The position numbers and the translations under genes are program-made. The notes below the pieces were generated by a model. That model saw nothing but the letters and a program-made list of their open reading frames with translations. It ran no database searches and had not been told where the DNA came from. A stretch of 64,000 bases of DNA from JAEUPI01 sp046348365 (GTDB lineage: Bacteria > Pseudomonadota > Gammaproteobacteria > Burkholderiales > Burkholderiaceae_C). Of the stretch, positions 18,248 through 26,886 are shown one piece after another (within the stretch, counting starts at the first letter, position 1; the number at the start of each line of letters is the position of its first letter). Where the stretch lies: NCBI GenBank assembly GCA_046348365.1, contig JAXMEL010000001.1:1398946-1462945 (forward strand). The letters are read 5' to 3'.

Positions 18248-19153
18248 TCAGCAGCAGCGCGGGCCGCAGCCGCACCCCGTTGCCGCTGATGAAGCGGCCG
18301 GTGTCGCGACCTCGGCCGTCTTGGCCGACGTGAGCGGCTTGCGCGCCCGCACGAAGCCGCTCACGAAGCGACCGTCCACGTCGCGCGCCAACTGCTGCAG
18401 CTGCTCGGGCTGGCCGGCCAGAAACTCCTTCGCGTCGTCGGCCGTGTAGACCCGCGTCACCTCGATCGCCGCGTGCTCGAAGCCTGCGGCCTGCAGCTTC
18501 GCGATGTAGTCGGCATCGCGCAGCGCGCCGGCCACGCAGCCGATCCATAACTCCATGTTGCGACGGATCGCCTCGGGCACCTCGCCGCGCACCACCACGT
18601 CGGACACCGCGAAGCGCCCGCCCGGCTTGAGCACGCGAAAGGCCTCGCGCAGCACGCGGTCCTTGTCGGCCGCCAGGTTGATCACGCAGTTGGAGATGAT
18701 CACGTCCACCGAATTCGCCGGCAGCGGGATGTGCTCGATCTCGCCCATCAGGAAGTGCACGTTGGCGAGGCCGCTCTCGAGCTTGTTCTCCTGCGCCAGG
18801 GCCAGCATCTGCTCGGTCATGTCCAGGCCGTAGGCGGTGCCGGTGGGGCCGACGCGCTTGGCCGACAGCAGCACGTCGATGCCGCCGCCGGAGCCGAGGT
18901 CGAGCACGGTCTCGCCTGGCTTCAGCTCGGCCAGCGCGGTCGGGTTGCCGCAGCCCAGCGACGCCAGCATCGCCGCGGCGGGCACATCGGCGGCCTGCGC
19001 CTGGTCGTACAGGTTGGAAGTGATCGGATCCCATTGCTCCGGCGATGCGGCAGACCCGCCACAGCAGGCATTGCGCCCGCCCTGGCTCACACGCTCGGCC
19101 GCCGCGCCGTACTTCTGCTTGACCACGTTCTTCACGTCGACCGTCTCGTTCAT
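18248..19153 (-). CDS. arsM: Arsenite methyltransferase ArsM
   Basis: Uses S-adenosylmethionine to methylate As(III) in the cytoplasm. The 301-residue protein has the SAM motif VLDLGSGGGIDVLLSAKRVG (about residues 87-106), the arsenic-binding NACCGG pair near residue 30 and the conserved NCVINL/GCVAGAL cysteines, and ends in the Cys-rich GCGCGPRCC tail common in ArsM. The second of two close ATGs (19153) is used because GAAGGAG lies just upstream of it. arsR is 27 bp upstream on the same strand, giving an arsRM operon. Confidence 0.95.
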   Translation of the reverse strand: MNETVDVKNVVKQKYGAAAERVSQGGRNACCGGSAASPEQWDPITSNLYDQAQAADVPAAAMLASLGCGNPTALAELKPGETVLDLGSGGGIDVLLSAKRVGPTGTAYGLDMTEQMLALAQENKLESGLANVHFLMGEIEHIPLPANSVDVIISNCVINLAADKDRVLREAFRVLKPGGRFAVSDVVVRGEVPEAIRRNMELWIGCVAGALRDADYIAKLQAAGFEHAAIEVTRVYTADDAKEFLAGQPEQLQQLARDVDGRFVSGFVRARKPLTSAKTAEVATPAASSAATGCGCGPRCC

Positions 19154-19180
19154 CGCTTTCTCCTTCATCGAAGTTCCATC

Positions 19181-19525
19181 TCAGCCGCAACAGGTGATGC
19201 GCCTGGGCTCCACCGCCTTGCTGCGCGTGCAGCACTCGGCGTACAGAAAACCCAGCAGTTGCTCAAGCGCCGCCGCATTGGCCGTGCAGCGCAGGAAGGT
19301 GCCTTCGCGCTGAACTGCCACCAGAGCCTCGTTCTTGAGCTTGTCGAGGTGGTGCGACAGCGTCGACGCCGCCATGCCCAGCTCGGCAGCGATCTCGCCC
19401 ACCACCAACCCTTCGGGATGCGCGCTGAGCAGCAGCCGCACGATGGCCAACCGGGGCTCGGTGCCCATCGCGGCGAGCATGCGGGCGAAGCGGGCGGTGG
19501 CGACGGGCTGGCGGGTGCGGGTCAT
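19181..19525 (-). CDS. arsR: ArsR-family metalloregulator
   Basis: A 114-residue winged-helix repressor (TEPRLAIVRLLL... then MAASTLSHHLDKLKNEALV, about residues 21-75). Cysteine pairs ECC near residue 98 and TCC at the C-terminus are candidate As(III) ligands in place of the classical ELCVCDL motif. Upstream of arsM; expected to repress arsRM until arsenite binds. Confidence 0.92.
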   Translation of the reverse strand: MTRTRQPVATARFARMLAAMGTEPRLAIVRLLLSAHPEGLVVGEIAAELGMAASTLSHHLDKLKNEALVAVQREGTFLRCTANAAALEQLLGFLYAECCTRSKAVEPRRITCCG

Positions 19526-19546
19526 GGCCTCAGGCTTCTGTCACGA

Positions 19547-19566
19547 CATTTCCACAATAATCGAAA
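19547..19566. promoter_or_regulatory. Likely ArsR operator
   Basis: An imperfect dyad with outer arms ATTTC and GAAAT separated by 10 A/T-rich bases, 22-41 bp upstream of the arsR start, in the only AT-rich patch of the region. Location and symmetry fit ArsR autoregulation. Confidence 0.55.
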
Positions 19567-19744
19567 TGCACTCCGGCTGTCAATCGCTCGTGGCTCGACC
19601 GCTGCGCACGTGGCGCCCGCGAGTTGCCTGAACCGCGAGGCGCGACTTGCCCGGAATAGGGTGCGTCTTCAGCGGAGACGGGCGCGCAAACCGATCGGTC
19701 TTCCCTTGGTCACATGCCTGGCCCTTGACGCCGGACCGGGCTCC

Positions 19745-21199
19745 TCATGCCGACAGCCAGTAGCAAGCCAGCGGCGCCGGAATCGAGATGATCTGTGCGT
19801 CGAGCTTGGTTTGTTCCTTCCCGGCACGAGCCGACGTCACGTCGAGCACCTTGAAATCGTCCCAGCGCTGCGTGATCACGTAGCCCTGCTGCACGTTGCG
19901 CTCTTCCAGGAACAGGCGCATCCCCTTCACGCGCTTGAGCGTGACCTCGGCGTCCTGGTACTTCACTTCGAAAGGCACCAACCGCTCGCCGAGTTCGGCG
20001 ATGAGGTCCACCTCGAGGTCGCGGTTGCGCTTGTCCTGCCAATAGCTGAAGCGCGGCGTCTGGCCGTAGTAGCGCGTGTAGACGTGCTTGAAGAAGGCTG
20101 TCTCCACCGCGGCGCCCAGGCGCTGAGGGTCCTGCAGCAGCTTGCGGCCGAGCAACAGCACTGCGCCGGGCAGCGCGGCATCGGCGAGGTAGACCTTGTC
20201 GCGCCCGCGCAGCACCTCCTTGCCGTATCCATGCGGCTTGAGGCGGTAGATGAGGTGCGTGCTCTCGAACAGCGTGAGGAAGTTCAGCGCCGTCTGTTTG
20301 TTCACGCCCTCGAGCTGCTGGGTGAGCGTGGGGATGTCGAGGATGCCGCCGTCGTGGTAGCAGAGGTAGAGGAAGATTTTCTCCACCTCCAGCACGCGGC
20401 GAACGCCGTACAGCGCGGTCATGTCGCGCTTGAGCACCTTGTCGACGATGTCCTCGCGCAGCAGGCGCTGGCAGCGCGTGAGGTCGCTCACCATCGCGGG
20501 CTCGGGGAAGCCGCCGCGCAGCAGGTACTCGTGGAAGTGCGCGGTGAGTGGCTGCGCGAGCTTGGCCACGCGGGCGAACTCCGCCGGTGACCAGCCGAAC
20601 AGACTGCGCAGAGATTTCAGCGGCGGCAGGTCCTCCGGCACCTGCACTTGGCGCAGCCGCAGATACTCGGCAAACGACAGCGTGGGCAGCGCGATGGTCT
20701 CCCAGCGCCCGACGCCGGACTCCGCCGAGCCGCCGTGCAGCGGGTCGGCCGAGCCGGTGACGGCGACGCGGTGCGTGCGCCGAAAGTCGACTTGGTGCTT
20801 GAGCCAGGTTTGCCAGTCGAGCACGTACTGGATCTCGTCGAGGAACAGGATGCGCTGGCCGCCCGGTGTGGCCGGGTAGAGCTCATCCCAGGCCTGCAGC
20901 GTGCGCTGCAGGCCGGCCAGCTTGAGCAGCGGGTGGTCGAAGGTGGCGTAGAGCACATCGCCGCCCGGGAAGCCGCTGCCAATGAGCTTGCGGATGATCT
21001 GGCGGAAGATGGTCGTCTTGCCGACCTGCCGCGCGCCCGAAAGCAACAGCGAACGCCGGTTCTCGGCGTCCTGCACCCACTCCCACACCTGGCGGGTGGC
21101 GCTGCGCTCCCAGTCCGGCAAGTCGGCCAAGGCCTGGCCCTGCCACCAGGGGTTGAACTCCTGGAGGACGGAGAACAGCTCAGTCTTCGGTATTTCCAC
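19745..21199 (-). CDS. AAA ATPase with DUF4143 domain
   Basis: A 484-residue protein. AAA_14-type ATPase: Walker A GARQVGKTT (about residues 55-63), Walker B ILFLDEIQ (about 115-122), sensor segment VAVTGSADP. The C-terminal half has the DUF4143 pattern, including YGKEVLRGRDKVYLADAALPGAVL and RDLEVDLIAELGERLVPFEVKY, which resembles a PD-(D/E)XK nuclease-like core. Such proteins are widespread, often mobile and of unknown function. It is a single gene between the ars operon and the NAD-kinase-like cluster. Confidence 0.88.
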   Translation of the reverse strand: MEIPKTELFSVLQEFNPWWQGQALADLPDWERSATRQVWEWVQDAENRRSLLLSGARQVGKTTIFRQIIRKLIGSGFPGGDVLYATFDHPLLKLAGLQRTLQAWDELYPATPGGQRILFLDEIQYVLDWQTWLKHQVDFRRTHRVAVTGSADPLHGGSAESGVGRWETIALPTLSFAEYLRLRQVQVPEDLPPLKSLRSLFGWSPAEFARVAKLAQPLTAHFHEYLLRGGFPEPAMVSDLTRCQRLLREDIVDKVLKRDMTALYGVRRVLEVEKIFLYLCYHDGGILDIPTLTQQLEGVNKQTALNFLTLFESTHLIYRLKPHGYGKEVLRGRDKVYLADAALPGAVLLLGRKLLQDPQRLGAAVETAFFKHVYTRYYGQTPRFSYWQDKRNRDLEVDLIAELGERLVPFEVKYQDAEVTLKRVKGMRLFLEERNVQQGYVITQRWDDFKVLDVTSARAGKEQTKLDAQIISIPAPLACYWLSA

Positions 21200-21288
21200 G
21201 CCTAATGATGCGAAATAAGCATGTCACACTTTACCTATTACTCACGAATTGTCAATCGACCTGGCCAGACCGGAGCCGACGGTCGTGG

Positions 21289-22221
21289 TCAGACCACCAA
21301 CCGCCCCTGCACCGCAGCCAGCTCGACCGTGGCCTCGACCCCCGCCGTGAAGCGCAGGAAGTCCGACTCGATGCCATCGGAGAAGATCACCCCGTGCTCC
21401 GGCATGCGCGAGCGGATCTTCAGCGTTCGATCCGCATCGATGTGTCCGAACACGATCTCGGTCTGCGACGCGCGGCTCGGGAACGGTTCCCTCACCGCGA
21501 AGAGCAGTTCGCGCGCGTCCCAGGGCAGCGGCTTGTACTGTCTCGACGACTCCTGCGCTCCCAGTGCCGCCGCGATCGACAGCGACCCCGTCACCACGCT
21601 CTTCATCCACGCCGTCGAGCCGAGCCCCGTGCAGACGATCAGCCCGGACGACGACTGGTTCTCGCTCCGTCCGGCATGGCTCAGCTCGTACAGCGCCGAG
21701 GTGTGCGTGCGCGGCCCGATGAACAGGTCGTTCACCGCGCGCAGCACCTGCCCGTCCGACAACCGGGCCTCGGCCATCGACACCGCCTTCAGCGGCGAGC
21801 GCTGCGCAGCCACCTCGGGCAGCACCTCGGCCAGCTGCTGCGGCGCGAACGGCAGCAGGATGCCGTCCCAGCGCGACGGCTCGGGGTTCAGCCCCACCAG
21901 CGGCTGGCCGTCGAGGTACTTCATCGTGTTGGCCACCAGGCCGTCCTGGCCGAGTGCGACCACGATGTCGCTCGGCGCGAAGACGAAGTTCGGCACCAGC
22001 GTGCGATCGACGATCTGGTAGCGGCCCCAGGCCTCGAGCGAGCGCACCGTGACGCGCAAGCTCTGCGCGTAGGCCGCGTTCTCCGCCAGGTAGTCGCCGA
22101 AGTCCGCGCCGAGGTGCTCGACGTAGAAGCGCGCCTGGCCGAGCGTGTTGTGGCGCGCGACCAGTTCCTCCAGCCGCGTGCGGCGGGTGACCAGCACCAC
22201 GCGGCGCTCGCTGTCGCTCAC
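21289..22221 (-). CDS. NAD kinase-like protein (divergent ATP-binding motif)
   Basis: A 310-residue protein. The C-terminal part has the NAD kinase pattern AVNDLFIGPR followed by GLIVCTGLGSTAWMKS (family form: NE..., then GLI.ST..GSTAY). The ATP-binding GGDGT motif of true NAD kinases is replaced by GQDGLVANT near residue 83, so activity or substrate may differ. GTG at 22221 overlaps the stop of the SPFH gene (GTGA), so the two are translationally coupled. A NUDIX-HTH gene is divergent; together these point to nicotinamide cofactor metabolism. Confidence 0.78.
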   Translation of the reverse strand: MSDSERRVVLVTRRTRLEELVARHNTLGQARFYVEHLGADFGDYLAENAAYAQSLRVTVRSLEAWGRYQIVDRTLVPNFVFAPSDIVVALGQDGLVANTMKYLDGQPLVGLNPEPSRWDGILLPFAPQQLAEVLPEVAAQRSPLKAVSMAEARLSDGQVLRAVNDLFIGPRTHTSALYELSHAGRSENQSSSGLIVCTGLGSTAWMKSVVTGSLSIAAALGAQESSRQYKPLPWDARELLFAVREPFPSRASQTEIVFGHIDADRTLKIRSRMPEHGVIFSDGIESDFLRFTAGVEATVELAAVQGRLVV

Positions 22222-23258
22222 TGCGCACTCCTGCGCGCCGGCGGCGCATGCGTGCCGACCAGCGCGTTGAGCAGTTCGGGCGAGACGTTGAGCTGCCCGA
22301 TCCGCTCGGCCTTCTCGGCGATGCCGCCGAACGCCTGCGCGATCAGCTGCCCGGGCTGCATCCCGGCCGCGGCCAGCGCCTGCACCACGCGCGGGTCGGC
22401 GTGCTCGAGCGCCGCCATCACCGCGCCCACCCGGTGCGCCTCGGCCTCGGCCATCGAACGCGTGTTCTGCGCCTGGTTGGCCACCAGCGCCTTGCGCCGC
22501 TCCTCGAGTTCGATGTCGGAGCCCATCTGCTCGGCGCGCAGCTCGTTCTCGCGGCGCAGCACGGCCGCCTTGGCCTCCATCTGCGTTTGCTGGATCTCGC
22601 GCTTCTTGTGCTCGACCGCGATCTCGGTGTCCAGCTCGTTCTGCCGGATCGCACGCTCGTTCTGCACCGCGCCCATGCGGCGCTGGTAGATCGCCTCGTC
22701 GGCCGACTTCAGGTGCGCCTCGCGCGCCTCGGCCTCCAGCGCCCGCGCGATGTCGGGCGTGGGCTTGATCGCCACCACCGACACGCCCAGGATCTGCAAG
22801 CCCAGCGCCTGCATCTCGGGCTGCTCGGCCAGCTGCGCGTGCGCCGCGCGCGCGATGGTTGCCGAGGCTTTCAGGGCCTGCTTCAGCTCGAGCGCCTGCA
22901 CCGCCTGCTGGATGATGACCTTCAGCTGCATCACCACGCGCTCGCGCAGCCGCGGGGGATCCTCCGAGGCATAGCTCTTGCCGTCGGCGCCGAGCGAGAA
23001 GTCCATCATCGCCGCGGTGCGGGCCGGGTCGCTGACGCGGTAGGTCACCTGCCCCTGCACGGTCACGGCCTGGTAGTCGGCGCTCACGAGTTCCAGCATG
23101 AAGCCGCAGTCCTGGCTGCCGACGGGAACCGACACCAGCGTGCTGGCCGGTGCGTAGTAGAAGAACGACAGGCCTGCGCCCTGGCGCACCAGCCGCCCGC
23201 GGCGGAACTGCATCAGGTGGGTGGTGGGTTGCGTCTTGATGAACCGGATGCCCAACAT
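22218..23258 (-). CDS. SPFH/Band 7 domain protein
   Basis: A 346-residue protein with an N-terminal SPFH domain (MLGIRFIKTQPTTHLMQFRRGRLVRQGAGLSFFYY) and a long charged helical region (about residues 185-280; EAREAHLKSADEAIYQRR... ending LEERRKALVANQAQNTRSMAEAEA) likely to form a coiled coil, as in flotillin-like proteins. No obvious N-terminal membrane helix. ATG at 23258 has GGGAGCAG upstream; a longer frame would start inside the operator. Cotranscribed with the NAD kinase-like gene. Confidence 0.88.
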   Translation of the reverse strand: MLGIRFIKTQPTTHLMQFRRGRLVRQGAGLSFFYYAPASTLVSVPVGSQDCGFMLELVSADYQAVTVQGQVTYRVSDPARTAAMMDFSLGADGKSYASEDPPRLRERVVMQLKVIIQQAVQALELKQALKASATIARAAHAQLAEQPEMQALGLQILGVSVVAIKPTPDIARALEAEAREAHLKSADEAIYQRRMGAVQNERAIRQNELDTEIAVEHKKREIQQTQMEAKAAVLRRENELRAEQMGSDIELEERRKALVANQAQNTRSMAEAEAHRVGAVMAALEHADPRVVQALAAAGMQPGQLIAQAFGGIAEKAERIGQLNVSPELLNALVGTHAPPARRSAQ

Positions 23259-23277
23259 GGTCTGCTCCCGATGTGGA

Positions 23278-23316
23278 GTTGTACAGTACAACTCCTAGTG
23301 AGTTGTATAGTACAAC
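23278..23316. promoter_or_regulatory. Tandem palindromic operators in the SPFH/NUDIX divergon
   Basis: Two 15-bp palindromes, GTTGTACAGTACAAC (23278-23292, perfect) and GTTGTATAGTACAAC (23302-23316), with centres 24 bp apart. They fill the gap between divergent starts at 23258 and 23354, so they can control both genes. The adjacent NUDIX-HTH protein is of the NrtR type, which binds palindromic sites and responds to ADP-ribose, so it is the probable ligand of these sites. Confidence 0.75.
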
Positions 23317-23353
23317 CCAAACACGACTTGTCAAGCACCCGGAATCGCCGACC

Positions 23354-24073
23354 ATGAAGAAGATCTCACCCATTCGCGGGAGCGCGATCGCGCAGCGCCC
23401 GCTGGTGACGGTGGACCTGGTGATCTTCACGCTGCGCGAAGAGCAGCTTCAGGTGCTGCTGGTGCGCCGGCCTGACGGCGGCGGCGAGCCGTATCCGGGC
23501 CGCTGGGCCTTGCCGGGCGGGTTCGTCGACGTGGCGCGCGATCGCTCGTTGCTCGATTGCGCGCGGCGCAAGCTGCACGAGAAGACCGGCGTCGCGGCGC
23601 CGTACCTCGAGCAGCTGGGCAGCTGGGGCGGCGCCGAACGCGATCCGCGCGGATGGTCGGCCACGCATGCGTACTTCGCGCTGATCCCGCCGCCCGACGC
23701 GGCGGCGCACGGTGAGGCCGAATCAGCGTGGTTCGAGGCCGACGAAGCGGCGCGCAAGCGGCTGGCCTTCGACCATGCCGAGATCCTCGGCGCGGGCCTC
23801 GAGCGGCTGCGCGGCAAGGTCGAATACACGTCGCTGCCGGCGTTCCTGCTGCCCGAGCCGTTCACGCTGCCGGAGTTGCAGCGCACCTACGAGATGGTGC
23901 TCGGGCGCGCGCTGGACAAGAGCGCATTCAGGAAACGGATGCTCGATGGGGAGTTTCTCGAGGAGACTGGCGCGATGGCCGGCGCGTTCGGGCGCTCGGC
24001 GATGGGGTACCGGGTGCGCGATCGGGAGCGGGCAGCGGTGTTTCCGCGCACGTTCAGGTCGGGGGAAACGTAG
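23354..24073 (+). CDS. NUDIX-HTH regulator, NrtR family
   Basis: A 239-residue protein. N-terminal NUDIX fold (PGRWALPGGFVDVARDRSLLDCARRKLHEKTGV, about residues 45-80) in which the catalytic REXXEE is altered to RRKLHEKTG, as in NrtR repressors that bind rather than hydrolyse. The C-terminal winged helix covers about residues 155-239 (LPEPFTLPELQRTYEMVLGRALDKSAFRKRML). ATG at 23354 lies 38 bp after the second palindrome. NrtR proteins repress NAD biosynthesis or salvage genes; here the neighbours are an NAD kinase-like protein and an SPFH protein, which is not a standard NrtR target set. Confidence 0.88.
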   Translation: MKKISPIRGSAIAQRPLVTVDLVIFTLREEQLQVLLVRRPDGGGEPYPGRWALPGGFVDVARDRSLLDCARRKLHEKTGVAAPYLEQLGSWGGAERDPRGWSATHAYFALIPPPDAAAHGEAESAWFEADEAARKRLAFDHAEILGAGLERLRGKVEYTSLPAFLLPEPFTLPELQRTYEMVLGRALDKSAFRKRMLDGEFLEETGAMAGAFGRSAMGYRVRDRERAAVFPRTFRSGET

Positions 24074-24328
24074 CGCGGGTCCCGGCTTGTGCGGGCGCAA
24101 CCGGTGTCGGGCATCAATGCCTATGGGCTGTATGCCTTCTTCAGACTGGACAGAGTCATTCGAGCTCGCCGGCCGAGTGTCGGTGGCATCCGGGACCGCC
24201 GATCGATCTGGGTTCCACGGAGCGGTCGTTCGTGGGCATCCCGCCTGAGCGCTGATTGAGATCGATGCCTACGCCTGCGGGAACTACAGGCGCATCCTGC
24301 ATGGCCCTTAACTCGATGGAAGACCATC

Positions 24329-24952
24329 ATGGGAACCGCAGGCAACGCCACGCATCGCGAGCCGTGGAACAAGGGCAAGATCGTTGGGCAGAAGGCGCCC
24401 TTCAAGCCGAAGGACATTTGGGCGCTGCGTGTCCGTCTCCAGATGGAAGGCCGGGTGCGCGAACTCGCGCTGTTCAACTTGGGCATCGACAGCAAGCTGC
24501 GCGGATGCGATCTCGTCGCTCTCCGGGTCCGGGACGTGTGCCACGGCGACCAGCTGGCGTCGCGCGCCATCGTCATGCAGCACAAGACTCAGCGCCCGGT
24601 GCAGTTCGAGATAACGCAGGCCACCCGCGATGCCTTGCAGGCGTGGATCAAGCAGGCCGGGCTGAAGTCGGAGGACAGCCTCTTTCCGAGCCGACTGCAC
24701 GACTCGCCTCATTTGGGAACGCGGCAGTACGCGCGGATCCTCGGGCGTTGGGTCGACGAACTGGGATTGGATCGAGCTGACTACGGGACGCACTCGATGC
24801 GAAGGACGAAGGCGACGCTGATCTACCGCCGCACCAAGAACCTTCGCGCTGTGCAACTGCTGCTTGGACACTCGAAGCTGGAGTCGACCGTGAGGTACCT
24901 CGGCATCGAGGTCGATGACGCGCTCGAGATTTCTGAGCAGACGGAGATCTGA
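24329..24952 (+). CDS. Small tyrosine recombinase
   Basis: A 207-residue catalytic-domain-only integrase. Catalytic residues are all visible: Arg in SKLRGCDL, Lys in MQHKTQRP, HSMRR, the second His in LLGHSKLESTVRYLGI and the Tyr in that same segment. The core-binding domain of larger integrases is missing. It stands alone between NrtR and an intergenic region rich in palindromes, at the border where accessory DNA begins. Confidence 0.88.
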   Translation: MGTAGNATHREPWNKGKIVGQKAPFKPKDIWALRVRLQMEGRVRELALFNLGIDSKLRGCDLVALRVRDVCHGDQLASRAIVMQHKTQRPVQFEITQATRDALQAWIKQAGLKSEDSLFPSRLHDSPHLGTRQYARILGRWVDELGLDRADYGTHSMRRTKATLIYRRTKNLRAVQLLLGHSKLESTVRYLGIEVDDALEISEQTEI

Positions 24953-25062
24953 GTCCGTCGACGGTGGCTGCGCCGGCCGTCGTGTCGGGCGGTCACCCTG
25001 AACGGCGGCTACCCGGAGCAGCATCGAGCTGGAGGTCCCGGCCAGCTGCGGCCACTCGCGGA

Positions 25063-25142
25063 CCCTCACCCCAGCCCTCTCCCGCGAGCGGGAGAGGGGG
25101 TGGCTCCCTCGCCCCCATAGGGGGAGAGGGTTGGGGTGAGGG
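25063..25142. repeat. Nested REP-type palindrome
   Basis: The outer arms CCCTCACCCCA (25063) and TGGGGTGAGGG (25132) enclose an inner perfect palindrome CCCTCTCCCGC-GA-GCGGGAGAGGG (25075-25098), the same core as at 11132. The second half repeats GGGAGAGGG. A structured intergenic repeat of the type common in Burkholderiales and xanthomonads. Confidence 0.8.
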
Positions 25143-25358
25143 GGAATGCCACCGCGAAGGACAGCACCGGGTCGGATCGAGTCTGACGGGCGGACAGGGA
25201 CCGGTCGTTCACGGTGGGACGGCACGGCGGCAGCGCTTGTGGCTGTTGTCCAACCCTTCGCCGACATTCATGGTGCCGCCGGCCGCTTGCCTGAAGGTCG
25301 GCTTGGCGGTGGTCAGCGTGAGTTCGCCAAGCCGGGGCGGCCGGCAGCAACCGTTTAG

Positions 25359-25432
25359 GGTTGTTCGACACCTGCCCGGGTATGCGCTGACGCCGCGAGT
25401 GACCGCGAGCTGAGGGCAGGTGTTGGACAACC
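25359..25432. repeat. Inverted repeat with 19-bp arms near the IS91-type element
   Basis: The arms GGTTGTTCGACACCTGCCC and, inverted, GGTTGTCCAACACCTGCCC match at 17 of 19 positions and flank a 36-bp loop. It could be the hairpin of an IS91 replication end or an unrelated hairpin. The related string GTTGTCCAACCCT occurs at about 25247. Confidence 0.5.
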
Positions 25433-25688
25433 CTCGAGGGAGGAAACCGCGGCGGACGCGGCGATGGTGGCCAGCGCTATGGCGATTGCAAGGGCAGCGG
25501 TGCACTCGGGGCGCGCCTGCCGGTAGCGCTCAGATTCGACGTGAGGATGCTGGCCTCCCGCACGGTGCGCCGCGTCGTGATCGGCGAGAGCTCGACCGGT
25601 CCGGGACCGGTCGTTGCAGGGTGCCGGATGCAAGATTGCCACGCCGACTCCGGAAGGGTCGGCGAATTCATGAGGCGACGGAGAGCGC

Positions 25689-26876
25689 TCATGGCATCGG
25701 GCGTGCGGGCGGGGCGCGTATCGGCTCGCCGCGCACGAAGATCTGCACCACGATCATCGCGTGGCCGCAGTGCGGGCAGTAAAAGGCTGGGCGCGCTTCC
25801 TCAAGCACGGCATCGGATCGCGGGTCCTGAGGCAGCGGCGGCACGTTCAGCAGCTGTCGTCCGAGCGCAAGATGGGCACTGCGGTTGCAGTTGGCGAGGA
25901 ACCCGTAGTGGCGAATGCGATGGAAGCCGCCGGGAAGCACGTGCAGCAGGAAGCGACGTATGAACTCGCCGGGATCGAGGATCATGGCCTTGTAGCGGGT
26001 CCGGCCCTTGGCGCGGTAGTCCTTCCATCGGAACGTCACGCCTCGCTCGTCCAGCGCTATGAGCCGGCCGTTGGAAATGGCAACCCGGTGGGTGTAGCGC
26101 GACAGGTACGCCAGCACCGCCTCCGGACCAGCGAATGGGCGCTTGGCATAGACCACCCACTCGCATTGGCGCAGTGACCCAAGCCAGCGACTGAAGGCAC
26201 TGTATGCCGCAAGCCCCGCATGCTCGCCGAAGAACTTCAGCCGGCCATCATGGTGCACTCGCAGCAGTTCCTCGAGGAAACGCCGTCGGAATAGCCGAGA
26301 TAGCACGCGCACCGGCAGGAAAAAGCCCGGCCTGCAGGCGACCCACCGCTGGCCATCGACGGAGAGTCCGCCGCCGGGCACGATGCCGTGTACATGAGGA
26401 TGGTGCGTGAGCGCCGAACCCCACGTGTGCAGCACCAGCGTGACGCCGAGGCGCGCGCCGAGGTGCTTCGGATCGGCGCCGATGGTCAACAGCGTCTCGG
26501 CCGCGATGTCGAACAGCAAGCCATAGACGACGGCCTTGTTGTAGTACGCGATGTCGGCGATGGGCGCAGGCAAGGTGAAGACCACGTGGTAGTACTCCAC
26601 CGGCAGCAGATCGGCCTCGCGGGCTTCGAGCCAGCGCTGCGCCGCGCTGGCCTGGCACTTCGGGCAGTGCCTGTTGCGGCACGAGTTGTAGGAAACCTGA
26701 TCGGCGCCGCACCCATCGCAGTGCAAGACATGCCCGCCCAGCGCCGCGCTGCGGCACTGCTCGATGGCCGACATGACCTTGAGCTGGGCCAGGCTCAGGT
26801 GACCGCGCTGCGCCTCGCGCCAGGCAGGCCCGTGGATGCGGAAGATGTCGGCGACCTCCAGGGCGGCACGCCCCAC
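25689..26876 (-). CDS. IS91-family HUH transposase
   Basis: A 395-residue transposase. The N-terminal zinc-binding region is CDGCG...CRNRHCPKCQ (about residues 53-76), the HUH motif is HHPHVHG (about 157-163), and the catalytic tyrosine is in YLSRYTHRVAIS (about 250). GTG start at 26876. Reading frame complete. Confidence 0.93.
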   Translation of the reverse strand: MGRAALEVADIFRIHGPAWREAQRGHLSLAQLKVMSAIEQCRSAALGGHVLHCDGCGADQVSYNSCRNRHCPKCQASAAQRWLEAREADLLPVEYYHVVFTLPAPIADIAYYNKAVVYGLLFDIAAETLLTIGADPKHLGARLGVTLVLHTWGSALTHHPHVHGIVPGGGLSVDGQRWVACRPGFFLPVRVLSRLFRRRFLEELLRVHHDGRLKFFGEHAGLAAYSAFSRWLGSLRQCEWVVYAKRPFAGPEAVLAYLSRYTHRVAISNGRLIALDERGVTFRWKDYRAKGRTRYKAMILDPGEFIRRFLLHVLPGGFHRIRHYGFLANCNRSAHLALGRQLLNVPPLPQDPRSDAVLEEARPAFYCPHCGHAMIVVQIFVRGEPIRAPPARPMP

Positions 26877-26886
26877 GGCTGCCGGT

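Larger units (their letters stand above)
24953..25688. other. 736-bp gene-free accessory stretch with palindromes
   Basis: No credible gene. It holds a nested REP-type element (25063-25142) and a 19-bp inverted repeat (25359-25377 with 25414-25432). Short open frames here lack family features or start signals. The right part lies just downstream of the IS91-type transposase and may be that element's end. Confidence 0.6.

Noticed and set aside
25359..25432. Integron attC site
   Set aside because: One arm contains an RYYYAAC-like string (GTCCAAC), but the matching GTTRRRY core is absent on the other side and no IntI is present.
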